From NCBI RefSeq assembly GCF_052076145.1, contig NZ_CP197246.1:6448001-6512000 (forward strand): a stretch of 64,000 nt of DNA, written 5' to 3'. The first letter of the stretch is position 1. Every line of letters begins with the position of its first letter. The notes beneath the pieces are model-generated. The model had not been told where the DNA came from, searched no databases, and worked only from the letters and a program-made list of their open reading frames with translations. A program made the position numbers and the translations under genes. This document shows, piece by piece, positions 50,178-57,893 of the stretch. Origin of the DNA: Kitasatospora sp052076145. Its GTDB lineage: Bacteria; Actinomycetota; Actinomycetes; Streptomycetales; Streptomycetaceae.

Positions 50178-51149
50178 ATGAGTGAGCAGCAGGCAGACCG
50201 GACAGCTCGGATGCACCAGACACATCAGACACGTCAGACGCGTCTGAAGCGCCGGATGCGTCGGGCCGTGGAGTGGTTCGTCGGAGCCGCCCCGAGCGTG
50301 CCGAGCACCCTGGCGGAGGCCCTCGGCCTGGCCGAGGACGCCCCTGAGCTGGACCGCCTGCGCCAGGCCGCACCCCAGCAACTCGCCCGCACCGAACGCC
50401 TTCACGCCGCCGCCCAGCGGGCCTTCGAGCAACGCACCCGCGAGGACGTGTGCCGCTCCCTGGAGCTGGCCGTACGCAGCGCCCTGCGCGAACCCCAGGC
50501 CCCGGCGGCGGACGACCGCCTCACCGTCGAAGCCGACGCAGCCGCCCACCGGCTCGCCACGGACGCGGCCCTGGCCGGCGGACGCGGGCTGAACACCGGC
50601 CTCGCCTTCGGCGTGCTGCTCAGCCCGGTCGTCCTGGTCGTGGTCCTCGCGCTGGGCCGCACGCTGCCGCGGCTCTTCGGCAGCCCGATCGGTTGCCCCG
50701 AACAACTGAGCCTGCTGTACGCCCTGGTGTGCTTCTCCGGCGGTGCGATGGGCGCGGTCCTCAGCGTCGTCATCCGGCTCCGCGACTCCTACCAGCTCCT
50801 CCAACGCGGCCCCGGCGGCAGCCCGACCCCCGACATCCCGACCGACCCCGTGCACCTGGCGCAGACCATGCGCCAGGAGGGCTGGTACCGGGTCGTCGTC
50901 GGCTGGTTCCTCGCCACCTCCCTCTTCCTGCTCATCAACGGCGGCATCCTCACCCTGCTCACCCCGCCCGCCGCCCCGGACGGCCTCTGCGGCCCAGCCC
51001 CCCTGCCCCTGGCCGCCCATCAGTCCCTGATCAAGGCCTGGTTCTTCTGGGGCAGCGTCGGCTTCCTGGCCGGCCTCAACGAACGCTGGGCCTACGGACT
51101 CCTCCGCCGCAGCAACGACCACCCCCGGGCAACCACCCCCTCGGCCTGA
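50178..51149 (+). CDS. Membrane protein of unknown function
   Basis: A 323-residue protein I do not recognise. A basic N-terminus (Gln/Thr/Arg-rich, 1-35) and a helical soluble segment (about 36-140) come first. Four hydrophobic helices follow at about 145-168, 178-200, 234-258 and 280-300. Loops carry Pro/Gly. It follows the response regulator by 73 bp in the same direction and might be a target of that two-component system. ATG 50178 has AAGGGGGCGGGG-type purines upstream. Confidence 0.7.
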   Translation: MSEQQADRTARMHQTHQTRQTRLKRRMRRAVEWFVGAAPSVPSTLAEALGLAEDAPELDRLRQAAPQQLARTERLHAAAQRAFEQRTREDVCRSLELAVRSALREPQAPAADDRLTVEADAAAHRLATDAALAGGRGLNTGLAFGVLLSPVVLVVVLALGRTLPRLFGSPIGCPEQLSLLYALVCFSGGAMGAVLSVVIRLRDSYQLLQRGPGGSPTPDIPTDPVHLAQTMRQEGWYRVVVGWFLATSLFLLINGGILTLLTPPAAPDGLCGPAPLPLAAHQSLIKAWFFWGSVGFLAGLNERWAYGLLRRSNDHPRATTPSA

Positions 51150-51179
51150 TGTCGGTGCGGGTGTCTAGAGTCGCTCGTA

Positions 51180-51227
51180 TGACGGACGGCTGGTACGCGG
51201 CCCGCAACTCCGCTGCCCGGGGCTGAC
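51180..51227 (+). CDS. Putative 15-residue leaderless ORF or gene remnant
   Basis: TAGAGT (51167-51172) lies 7 bp before ATG 51180, exactly as at the TmrB-like gene further right. The frame encodes only MTDGWYAARNSAARG before TGA. It may be a truncated remnant of a former gene or chance. No homology recognised. Confidence 0.2.
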
Positions 51228-51250
51228 GGAACCCGCCCGCAGCTGCGTGC

Positions 51251-51892
51251 CTACGACACGGCTGCGACCTGGCCGGTCTCCCAGGCCCAGGCAGCGATGC
51301 CGACCCGGTTGCGTGCGGCCAGCTTCACCTGGATGTTGGCGAGGTGGGTCTTCACCGTCCCGGCGGAGATGAACAGTTCGGTGCCGATCTCGGGGTTGGT
51401 CCGTCCCTGGGCCACCAGCCGGACGATCTCCGACTCCCGCTCGGTCAGTGGGTTCGGGGCAGGAGCTCGCGGGGCGGGAGTCGCCAGCTGCCGCAGCAGC
51501 CGTACGGTGATCTGAGGGCTGATCAGGGTGTCCCCGGCCATCGCCGCGCGCACGGCCTCGATCAGCAGGTTCGGCCCTGAGCGCTTCAACAGGAACCCGC
51601 AGGCGCCGCCCTGCAACGCCGCGTGCACGTAGTCGTCCTGGTCGAAGGTGGTGACCACGACCACCCGGCTCGACGAACCACTGAGCTGCCGGGTGAGTTC
51701 CAGGCCGTCGAGACCGGGCATCCGGATGTCCGCCAGCACCACGTCCGGTTTGAGCAGCCGGGCCTTCTCCAGCGCCGTGACGCCGTCGGCGGCCTCGGCG
51801 ATCACGGTCATGTCGGGCTGCGAGTCGAGGATCAGCCGGAAGCCGCTACGGATGTCGTCCTGGTCGTCGGCGATCAGGATTCGGGTCGTCAT
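51251..51892 (-). CDS. NarL/LuxR-type response regulator
   Basis: A 213-residue regulator. Receiver with D55 (VVLADIRMPG) and ADDQDD pocket, TTFDQDDY switch and FLLKRSGPNLL. LuxR HTH at about 150-205 (LTERESEIVRLVAQGRTNPE ... VKTHLANIQVKLAA). ATG 51892 overlaps the kinase stop (ATGA). It may recognise the repeated TCTGCC palindromes upstream of its kinase gene. Confidence 0.95.
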   Translation of the reverse strand: MTTRILIADDQDDIRSGFRLILDSQPDMTVIAEAADGVTALEKARLLKPDVVLADIRMPGLDGLELTRQLSGSSSRVVVVTTFDQDDYVHAALQGGACGFLLKRSGPNLLIEAVRAAMAGDTLISPQITVRLLRQLATPAPRAPAPNPLTERESEIVRLVAQGRTNPEIGTELFISAGTVKTHLANIQVKLAARNRVGIAAWAWETGQVAAVS

Positions 51893-53145
51893 TTCGCCCA
51901 TGATGCCTCATCGGCGTTGCGGCCGGGCAGGACGGCGACCACCAGCCACCCGCGCTCGTACGGACCGGCGGTGAACACCCCGCCGAGTGCCCGGACGCGC
52001 TCGCCGAGGCCCGTCAGTCCGCTCCCGCCCCGGCCCTTCCGAGGCCCGAGCACCCCTGCCGCAGTGCCCGCCGGGCTGTTCACCACCCGGACCCGAACGC
52101 CGTCGGCGCTGCCGGCGTCGTGCTGCTCCACGGTCACGTCTATCCGCTCGGCGTCCGGGGCATGTCTGCGGACGTTGGTCAGCGCCTCCACCACCACGCG
52201 GTATGCCGTCGCGCCCGCCTCGCGGGACAGCGCCGCCGCAGCCTGCGGGTCGACGTCGAGCCGGACGTCGGCACCGGCGAACCGCTCGACGAGGTCGGCC
52301 AGGTCCTCCGGCCCCGGCAGGGGCGTGAGCGGTGCGGCCGTACGGGGTTCCTCTGCGTCGTGCAGCATCTGGACCGTCCGGTCCATCGACGCCAGTGCGT
52401 TCAGCCCGGCCTTCTCGATCCGCATCAGTGCGGCGACGGCCTGCCCGGGGTCGGTCGCGGCGACGAACCGGGCCGCCTGCGCCTGGACGACCATGCCGCT
52501 GATGTCATGGGCGACGTAGTCGTGCAGATCGCGGGCGAGGGCGAGCCGTTGCTCACGGCGTGCGTCGGCGACCGCCTGGCGGCGCTGGTGCTGCGTCCAG
52601 CGTGGGAACCAGCCGACGACCGCTGCGGCCAGCACCGGTAGTGCCCAGGAGAGGCAGGCGGCGATGCTGACCAACGGGGAGTCGTCGATGAACGGCAGTG
52701 TCCAGAGCGCGACCGCTCCGGCGATGGTCGTCCCGGCGGCCACCGCCTGACGTCGCGGAGCCCAGCGGGCCGTGGCGCAGAGCAGCAGGAGCAGCAGGGC
52801 CACCTCCAGGAACTTCCAGGCCCCGGCCGCCGGCGCGGGCCGCGTGCCCCCCAGGGCGGCTGCCAGCGTCGCCGCCAGCGACAGACCTCCGGCCAGCGCC
52901 GCCGGCACCCCGATCCGGCTGCGCGAGCCCGGCAGACAGCCGAGCCCCCACAGCACCACCGCGGCCGTCGCGGCCAGTGGCACGGTCGCGAACGGGCTCG
53001 TGGCGTGCGCGGCGGTCACAGCCGCTGCTGCCGCAGCGGCGACGGCGACGCCGACCGCTTCTTGACGTCGCGTCAGTCCGGTCCTTCTGAAGATCCCCAC
53101 AGGCGCCGAGTCTACGGAGCCCGAGCCGACGGCCGCCTCTGCCAT
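51889..53145 (-). CDS. Sensor histidine kinase, NarL/DesK type
   Basis: A 418-residue kinase with a run of Ala/Leu-rich membrane helices (about 30-180), HisKA_3 phospho-acceptor H208 in LARDLHDYVAHDISG, and HATPase features VVVEALTNVRRHAPD and GSGLTGLGERVRALG. ATG 53145 falls inside the first TCTGCC palindrome. If that palindrome is an operator, the true start could be the downstream GTG codons within VGSGSVDSAPVGIF. Coupled to the response regulator. Divergent from a secreted protein gene with which it shares the palindromes. Confidence 0.92.
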   Translation of the reverse strand: MAEAAVGSGSVDSAPVGIFRRTGLTRRQEAVGVAVAAAAAAAVTAAHATSPFATVPLAATAAVVLWGLGCLPGSRSRIGVPAALAGGLSLAATLAAALGGTRPAPAAGAWKFLEVALLLLLLCATARWAPRRQAVAAGTTIAGAVALWTLPFIDDSPLVSIAACLSWALPVLAAAVVGWFPRWTQHQRRQAVADARREQRLALARDLHDYVAHDISGMVVQAQAARFVAATDPGQAVAALMRIEKAGLNALASMDRTVQMLHDAEEPRTAAPLTPLPGPEDLADLVERFAGADVRLDVDPQAAAALSREAGATAYRVVVEALTNVRRHAPDAERIDVTVEQHDAGSADGVRVRVVNSPAGTAAGVLGPRKGRGGSGLTGLGERVRALGGVFTAGPYERGWLVVAVLPGRNADEASWAK

Positions 53146-53194
53146 TCGGCAGAGGCGGGTCCGGTCGGGCCGCCACAGTCTGCCGATCGGCAGA
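53134..53194. promoter_or_regulatory. Pair of TCTGCC-N4-GGCAGA palindromes between divergent genes
   Basis: Site 1 has 10-bp arms (53134-53143 and 53148-53157) around ATTC. Site 2 is TCTGCCGATCGGCAGA (53179-53194). Both share the 16-bp form TCTGCC-N4-GGCAGA, and their centres are 41 bp apart, about four helix turns. A weaker relative, GCCTGC-CGAT-GCAGGC, lies at 53243-53258 before the secreted protein gene. Likely operators for the adjacent response regulator. Confidence 0.65.
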
Positions 53195-53275
53195 TGGCCG
53201 CGGCGGAGCCGCACGGGCGAGGCTATGTCTCATCACCCCGAGGCCTGCCGATGCAGGCGGACAGAGGAGCACACC

Positions 53276-53944
53276 ATGCCCATCACCACCCGCACCGCCG
53301 TCTCGACCCCTCGCCGCTGGGCGGTCGTCGCCGCAGCCGCTCTCACCGCCGCAGCCCTGACCGGGGTCGACACCGCCGCCTCGGCCTCGACCCCCGCACC
53401 AGCTGCCGCTCCGGCTGCCGCACCGACCCCCGCTTCGGCTGCCCAGAAGGTGGCGAGCGTGGTCGGGTCGGCCCGGATCTTCTACGCCTACTCGCCGAAC
53501 GACGACATCCACTTCACCGTCGACGCCCACGCCGTTCCGTTCAGCCAGCCGCTGCCGCAGATGCCCAGCCTGCCCACCGACGCTCGCGGCACGATCAAGA
53601 TCTCGCACTGGGTGGCCGCCAAGAACGAGACGGCGACGGCCGAGGGGACGGTGGACTGCCTCGTGACGGGAGACAAGACGGCCACGCTGACGGCCGTGAT
53701 CACCTCCGCCTCCCCGCAGGTGCAGGACTGGATCGGCAAGCGGGTCGGCATCAGCGTGCTCGACAGCCACGGCCAGGACCGCCTGGGCTTCTCCTGGGAC
53801 ATCGTCAACTTCGACCAGGACAGCCACGGCCAGCCGGTGGAGGCCAAGGTCGGCACCTGCATGGCACCGGCGCCGTTCGCCCCGGTGCGGGAGGGCGGGT
53901 TCACCGTCCGCCCCGCAGACCTCGCGCCCGTGCCGGTCCGATGA
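53276..53944 (+). CDS. Secreted protein of unknown function (repetin-like)
   Basis: A 222-residue precursor. The signal peptide (about 1-36, RRWAVVAAAALTAAALTG) is followed by an Ala/Pro linker (about 37-60). A beta-rich domain (about 62-222) has conserved-looking segments ARIFYAYSPNDDIHFTVDAH, KISHWV, VDCLVTGDKTATLTAVI and RLGFSWDIVNFD. Streptomycete homologues are often labelled repetin; no function is established. Two Cys (VDCLV, GTCMAP) may form a disulfide. It is divergent from the third two-component kinase gene and probably a target of that system. Confidence 0.82.
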   Translation: MPITTRTAVSTPRRWAVVAAAALTAAALTGVDTAASASTPAPAAAPAAAPTPASAAQKVASVVGSARIFYAYSPNDDIHFTVDAHAVPFSQPLPQMPSLPTDARGTIKISHWVAAKNETATAEGTVDCLVTGDKTATLTAVITSASPQVQDWIGKRVGISVLDSHGQDRLGFSWDIVNFDQDSHGQPVEAKVGTCMAPAPFAPVREGGFTVRPADLAPVPVR

Positions 53945-53969
53945 CGGAGTTGCGGTCGCGATACCGCCG

Positions 53970-54040
53970 CCGCAGGGAGGGGCATCGAACCCTCGGCCTG
54001 CCACAAGCAGTGGCTGCTCTTCCAACTGAGCTACCCCACG
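53970..54040 (-). tRNA. Abnormal tRNA-like gene (possible pseudo-tRNA)
   Basis: Read on the minus strand from 54040, acceptor CGTGGGG pairs with CCCTGCG (two wobbles). TA is at positions 8-9. A perfect D-arm follows (GCTC ... GAGC, loop AGTTGGAA). The anticodon stem GCCAC/GTGGC closes only a five-base loop (TGCTT). A variable AGGCC and a T-arm with GTTCGAT complete it. The T-stem GAGGG pairs either with an A-C mismatch or with an eight-base loop. With one more base pair opened the loop would be CTGCTTG (anticodon GCT), but serine tRNAs need a long variable arm. Direct repeats GCGATACCG flank it (53958-53966, 54044-54052). I regard it as tRNA-derived with uncertain function. Confidence 0.5.
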
Positions 54041-54077
54041 GCGGCGATACCGGCGCGATCATACGCCCAGCGGTCTC

Positions 54078-55007
54078 TCATCGGCCTCGCAGCTCGTCGG
54101 AAGCCTCCAGGATCGCGCGAAGACGCGACAGGCACTCGCTGACGAACGCAGGGTAGGTCGTCCAGTAGTACGACACCCCGGCGACTCCGACGGCGACGGC
54201 CCACGCGCGGGCGCGCAGCCACGTCACCTCGTCGAGGTCGGTGGCGTCCCAGTACGCCTGTCGCGCCTCCGGCGGCAGGTCCCACAGGGTCGAGTGCTCG
54301 GCGTCGGGGAAGCCGACCGAGAGGCAGCCGAAGTCGAGGACCGCGTGCAGCTTCCCCTGCTGCACCAGGAGGTTGCTGGGTTTGAGATCTCCGTGGAGCC
54401 ACACCTGCCGGCCCGACGGCTCGGGCAGTTCGAGTGCACTCCGCCACAGCCGCTGAAGGCGCCTGATGTCGAGGTCCAGGCCCTGGAGCGTCCGGCACTC
54501 GTCGAAGTACGTGGTGATCGACCGGTCACAGGCCCGCAGGCCGCCGCCGCGGTACCAGCTGAGCTCGCCCCGCCGGGCGGCCCCCATCAGGGGGACGGAG
54601 TGCAGGCTCCGCACGACCGCTGCCAGGTCGGCCCCGAAGGCAGCCCAGTCGGTGACCGACCCAAAAGCGACCTCATCGCCGTCGATCCACCGGTACACCG
54701 ACCAGGCGAACGGGAACACGGCGCTCGGCGTGCCGACGTGCACCGGCTCCGGGATGCGACAGGGAAGATGCGGCGCCAGCCGTGGCAGCCAGGCCTGTTC
54801 CTTCCGTACGGCCTGCGCGTTGTCCTGGGTGCGCGGCAACCGCACGACCAGCCCGGTGCCGAGCCGGTACATCGTGTTGTCCGTGCCCGCGCCGGCGGGT
54901 GAGACGGGCAGAGTGGCCCACTCCGGTCGCTGCTCCCGCAACAGCGACCGGACGACTGCCTCGTCCACCCGGATCTCGTTCTCGTGAATCGTCACGGTTG
55001 TGAGCAT
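54078..55007 (-). CDS. Aminoglycoside phosphotransferase-family kinase
   Basis: A 309-residue APH-fold kinase. The N-lobe has GAGTDNTMYRLGTGLVVRLP; the catalytic loop is VWLHGDLKPSNLLV (Asp acts as base, Asn binds metal) and the metal site LDFGCLSVGFPDAE. It could inactivate an aminoglycoside or phosphorylate a cell metabolite. ATG 55007 overlaps the MFS gene end by 16 bp; an alternative GTG 54995 overlaps it by four (GTGA) and gives VTIHENEI as start. Either way it is coupled to the exporter gene, which makes a resistance pair plausible (inference). Confidence 0.88.
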   Translation of the reverse strand: MLTTVTIHENEIRVDEAVVRSLLREQRPEWATLPVSPAGAGTDNTMYRLGTGLVVRLPRTQDNAQAVRKEQAWLPRLAPHLPCRIPEPVHVGTPSAVFPFAWSVYRWIDGDEVAFGSVTDWAAFGADLAAVVRSLHSVPLMGAARRGELSWYRGGGLRACDRSITTYFDECRTLQGLDLDIRRLQRLWRSALELPEPSGRQVWLHGDLKPSNLLVQQGKLHAVLDFGCLSVGFPDAEHSTLWDLPPEARQAYWDATDLDEVTWLRARAWAVAVGVAGVSYYWTTYPAFVSECLSRLRAILEASDELRGR

Positions 55008-56260
55008 TCCGCCAAAGCCGCGGTGCCGCCAGCGATTTGCGCCGCCGCGCGGCGGGGGAGCAGCAACGGGGTCGCGAGCAGGAGCAGGCCGGCCAGCCCG
55101 ATGGCCGTACGCGGGCCGAGCAGGCTGCCCAGCACGCCCCAGACGGCTGTCAGGAGCGCGGCCGAGGCCTTGGTCGTCACCGCCCAGGCGGACAGGGTGC
55201 GGGCGGCCCGGTCGGTCGCAGTGCGGTCGAGGCGGTAGGTGGCGTGGACGGGGTTGAAGACCCCGCAGCAGAGGATGAGCCCGAGCTCGACGCCCATCAC
55301 CAGCAGCAGCCCCCCGGTGCCCGGCCCGACGAACGCCAGGCCGACGGGCCAGACCGCGCGCAGGGCCCCGGCCACGACCAGGACGCGGTGCTGCCCGAAC
55401 CGGGTGACGAGCGGCCGGGCTAGCCGCGAACCGAGCAGCCCGCCGACCGAGGGAACGGCGAAGGCGAGGCCGTACTGCCACGGTGCGAACCCGAGCCGGC
55501 CGAGCATCAGGACGGCCAGCAGTGGCGAGGCGGCCATCACCAGGCCGTTGAACAGGGCGGTGTTGACGAGCAGCGGGCGCAGCGCCCGGTCGGCGAGGAT
55601 GTACCGCCAGCCGTCGAGCAGACCCCCGGGCCGCATGCGCCCGGCCTGCATGCGCCCGTCCTCCCGGCGCGCGGGCTGCGGCTCGGGCCCGCCCATGGCG
55701 TGGATGCCCAGGGCCGAGAGCAGGTAGCTGACCGCGTCGGCCACCACCGTCGCCACCGGGCCGAGGAGGCCGATCGCCGCGCCGCCCAGCGGTGGCCCGA
55801 TGATCGTGGTCGTCCAGGCGGTGGACTCGAACCGGGCGTTGGCGACGAGCAGGTCCTGGGCCGGCAGCAGTGTCTTCAGGTACGCGCCGGAGGCGGCGCG
55901 GAAGGTGATGTCGGCCGCCGCGACGACGACCGAGACCAGCAGGAGCTGGAGGAAGGTGAGCACACCGAGCGCGAACGCGGCGGGGATCGTCAGCAGCGCC
56001 CCGAACCGCACCAGGTCCATCGCGACCAGCACCGGCCGCTTTCGGCGGAACTCCACCCACGGCCCGAGCGGCACCGCGACGGCCGCGCCCACCGCAGCCC
56101 CGACGGAGGAGAGCGCGGCGACCTCGGCCGGTCCGGAGTGCAGCACCTGGATGGCGATCAGCGGGAACGCACCGAAGGCGAGCCAGGTGCCGAGCGCGCT
56201 GGTCCCGTACGCTCCCCAGAGCCACCCGAACCGCCGCCCCAGCCGGTGCCCGTTCCGCAT
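54992..56260 (-). CDS. MFS transporter
   Basis: A 422-residue membrane protein with about 12 helices in two halves (about 10-185 and 220-410) and a cytoplasmic loop (about 188-215, containing RREDGRMQAGRMRPGG). Its pattern matches the enterobactin-exporter/macrolide-efflux-like (MFS_3) branch of drug exporters. It precedes and overlaps an APH-type kinase gene. ATG 56260 is 134 bp from the divergent LysR start. Confidence 0.9.
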   Translation of the reverse strand: MRNGHRLGRRFGWLWGAYGTSALGTWLAFGAFPLIAIQVLHSGPAEVAALSSVGAAVGAAVAVPLGPWVEFRRKRPVLVAMDLVRFGALLTIPAAFALGVLTFLQLLLVSVVVAAADITFRAASGAYLKTLLPAQDLLVANARFESTAWTTTIIGPPLGGAAIGLLGPVATVVADAVSYLLSALGIHAMGGPEPQPARREDGRMQAGRMRPGGLLDGWRYILADRALRPLLVNTALFNGLVMAASPLLAVLMLGRLGFAPWQYGLAFAVPSVGGLLGSRLARPLVTRFGQHRVLVVAGALRAVWPVGLAFVGPGTGGLLLVMGVELGLILCCGVFNPVHATYRLDRTATDRAARTLSAWAVTTKASAALLTAVWGVLGSLLGPRTAIGLAGLLLLATPLLLPRRAAAQIAGGTAALAECSQP

Positions 56261-56394
56261 CTCCGACGCCCCTCGCCACTCACCTGCACAACCGATTCGC
56301 GATCAGCAGCATCAAATCCGGCGCCGCACCCGGGGGTCAAACAACCACAGGGCCGCCACGCCACAACCAACAGTTGTAGACATAGGGTGTCGGT

Positions 56395-57336
56395 ATGGAT
56401 CTCGATGCCGTCCGGACCTTCGTCGCCGCCGCCGACGCGAGGCAGTTCCAGGAGGCCGCCGCCGAGCTGGCGGTCACCCAGCAGGCCGTCTCCAAGCGCA
56501 TCGCCGCCCTGGAGCGCAACCTCGGCGTTCGGCTGTTCACCCGCACCCCGCGCGGCGCCGAACTCACCATCGACGGGCAGGCGTTCCTGCCCCACGCGCG
56601 CGAACTCCTGCGCGTCGCCGAGCGCGCGGCCGACTCGGTGCGCGCCGGCCGTCGTCCGCTGCGCGTCGACGTACTCACCTCGCGCAGTGCGCAGTCGGGC
56701 CTGATGCGCGGCTTCCACCGCGTGCATCCCGATGTCGAGCTCGACGTGGTGATGCTGTTCGACATCGAGGCGGCCGTCGCCGCCATCCGGTCCGGTGCGA
56801 TCGACGCGTCCTTCCGCGCCGTCGCGATGCCCGGCCGGCCCCTCCCCGAGGACATCGAGTCCGTCCGGGTGCTCGACGAGCCGCTCCAACTCCTCACCGG
56901 CCCCGGCCATCTGCTGGCGGGCGCCCGGTCGGTGACCGTCGCCCAGCTCGCCGGGCACCGGATCTGGATGCCCGGTGTCGTGCCCGGCACCGAGTGGACC
57001 GCCTACTACGACGAGCTCGTCGCCGAGTTCGGCCTCACCATCGAGGCGACCGGCCCCAACTTCGGCTCCGACGCCCTCCTCGACACCATCGCCGACACCC
57101 CCGCCCTGGCCACCTTCATGGGCGAGCACACCCGGCTCATCTGGCCCGCCGACCACGGCCTGCGCCGCATCCCGGTGACCGACCCGACACCCGTCTACCC
57201 GCACTCGCTCCTCTGGCACCGCGACAACCCCCACCCGGCGCTGGCCACCCTCCGCGCCCACCTCACCGCCACCACCAGCACGGCGGTCGGCCACGACACT
57301 GCCGGTTCCTGGATGCCGAGTTGGGTGATCCCGTGA
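56395..57336 (+). CDS. LysR-family transcriptional regulator
   Basis: A 313-residue regulator. Winged HTH (1-60; MDLDAVRTFVAAADARQFQE ... VTQQAVSKRIAALERNLGVR) and a periplasmic-binding-like effector domain (about 88-295). No ribosome site precedes ATG 56395, but TAGGGT (56383-56388) lies 6 bp upstream, so leaderless translation is likely. Divergent from the MFS/APH pair, which it may control, and followed by the TmrB-like gene. Confidence 0.92.
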   Translation: MDLDAVRTFVAAADARQFQEAAAELAVTQQAVSKRIAALERNLGVRLFTRTPRGAELTIDGQAFLPHARELLRVAERAADSVRAGRRPLRVDVLTSRSAQSGLMRGFHRVHPDVELDVVMLFDIEAAVAAIRSGAIDASFRAVAMPGRPLPEDIESVRVLDEPLQLLTGPGHLLAGARSVTVAQLAGHRIWMPGVVPGTEWTAYYDELVAEFGLTIEATGPNFGSDALLDTIADTPALATFMGEHTRLIWPADHGLRRIPVTDPTPVYPHSLLWHRDNPHPALATLRAHLTATTSTAVGHDTAGSWMPSWVIP

Positions 57337-57368
57337 TGGCCGCCCGCCACCGGGTTAGAGTCGATCCC

Positions 57369-57893
57369 ATGATCGTATGGCTCAACGGCACCCACGGCGC
57401 AGGCAAGACGACGACCGGCGCACTCGTCCAGCAACTGATCCCGGATTCACGGGTGTTCGACGCCGAGAAGGTCGGCGAGACGCTCATGGACATCACACCG
57501 GGGCTGCCCGAGACGGACAACTTCCAGCACTGGACGCCGTGGCGGCCGCTCGTGGTCGAGACCGCCCGCCGCGTGCTCGACTACACCGGCGGCACCCTGG
57601 TGATGCCCATGACCGTACTGGTCGAGCAGTACTGGCGCGAGATCAGCACGGGCCTCGCCGAACACGGCATCCCGGTAAGGCACTTCGTGCTCCACGCCGA
57701 CGAGGACACCCTGCGCGCGCGCATCGCGGGGGACACCGTCGTCGGCCCCAACTCCTGGTTCCGCCTCAAGTACCTCGAGCCCTATGCCGAGGCGGCCCGC
57801 ACCTGGCTGCACGCCGAGGCCGAGGTCGTCGACACCACGCACCTCACGCCTGCCCAGGCCGCCCAGCAGATCGCCGAGGCCGTGAAGAGTTGA
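57369..57893 (+). CDS. TmrB-like P-loop ATP-binding protein
   Basis: A 174-residue P-loop kinase-fold protein. The start MIVWLNGTHGAGKTTTG and later VFDAEKVGETL, FQHWTPWRPL, LVMPMTVLVEQYW and GPNSWFRLK line up, from memory, with Bacillus subtilis TmrB, an ATP-binding protein giving tunicamycin resistance. ATG 57369 is preferred over ATG 57336 because TAGAGT (57355-57360) lies 8 bp upstream and the fold begins at once, suggesting a leaderless mRNA. It overlaps the next kinase gene (TTGA). The real substrate or drug is unknown. Confidence 0.85.
   Translation: MIVWLNGTHGAGKTTTGALVQQLIPDSRVFDAEKVGETLMDITPGLPETDNFQHWTPWRPLVVETARRVLDYTGGTLVMPMTVLVEQYWREISTGLAEHGIPVRHFVLHADEDTLRARIAGDTVVGPNSWFRLKYLEPYAEAARTWLHAEAEVVDTTHLTPAQAAQQIAEAVKS

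Noticed and set aside
53970..54040. Calling this tRNA-His, tRNA-Ser or tRNA-Thr
   Set aside because: None of the possible anticodon readings gives a seven-base loop with a good stem and the right variable arm.
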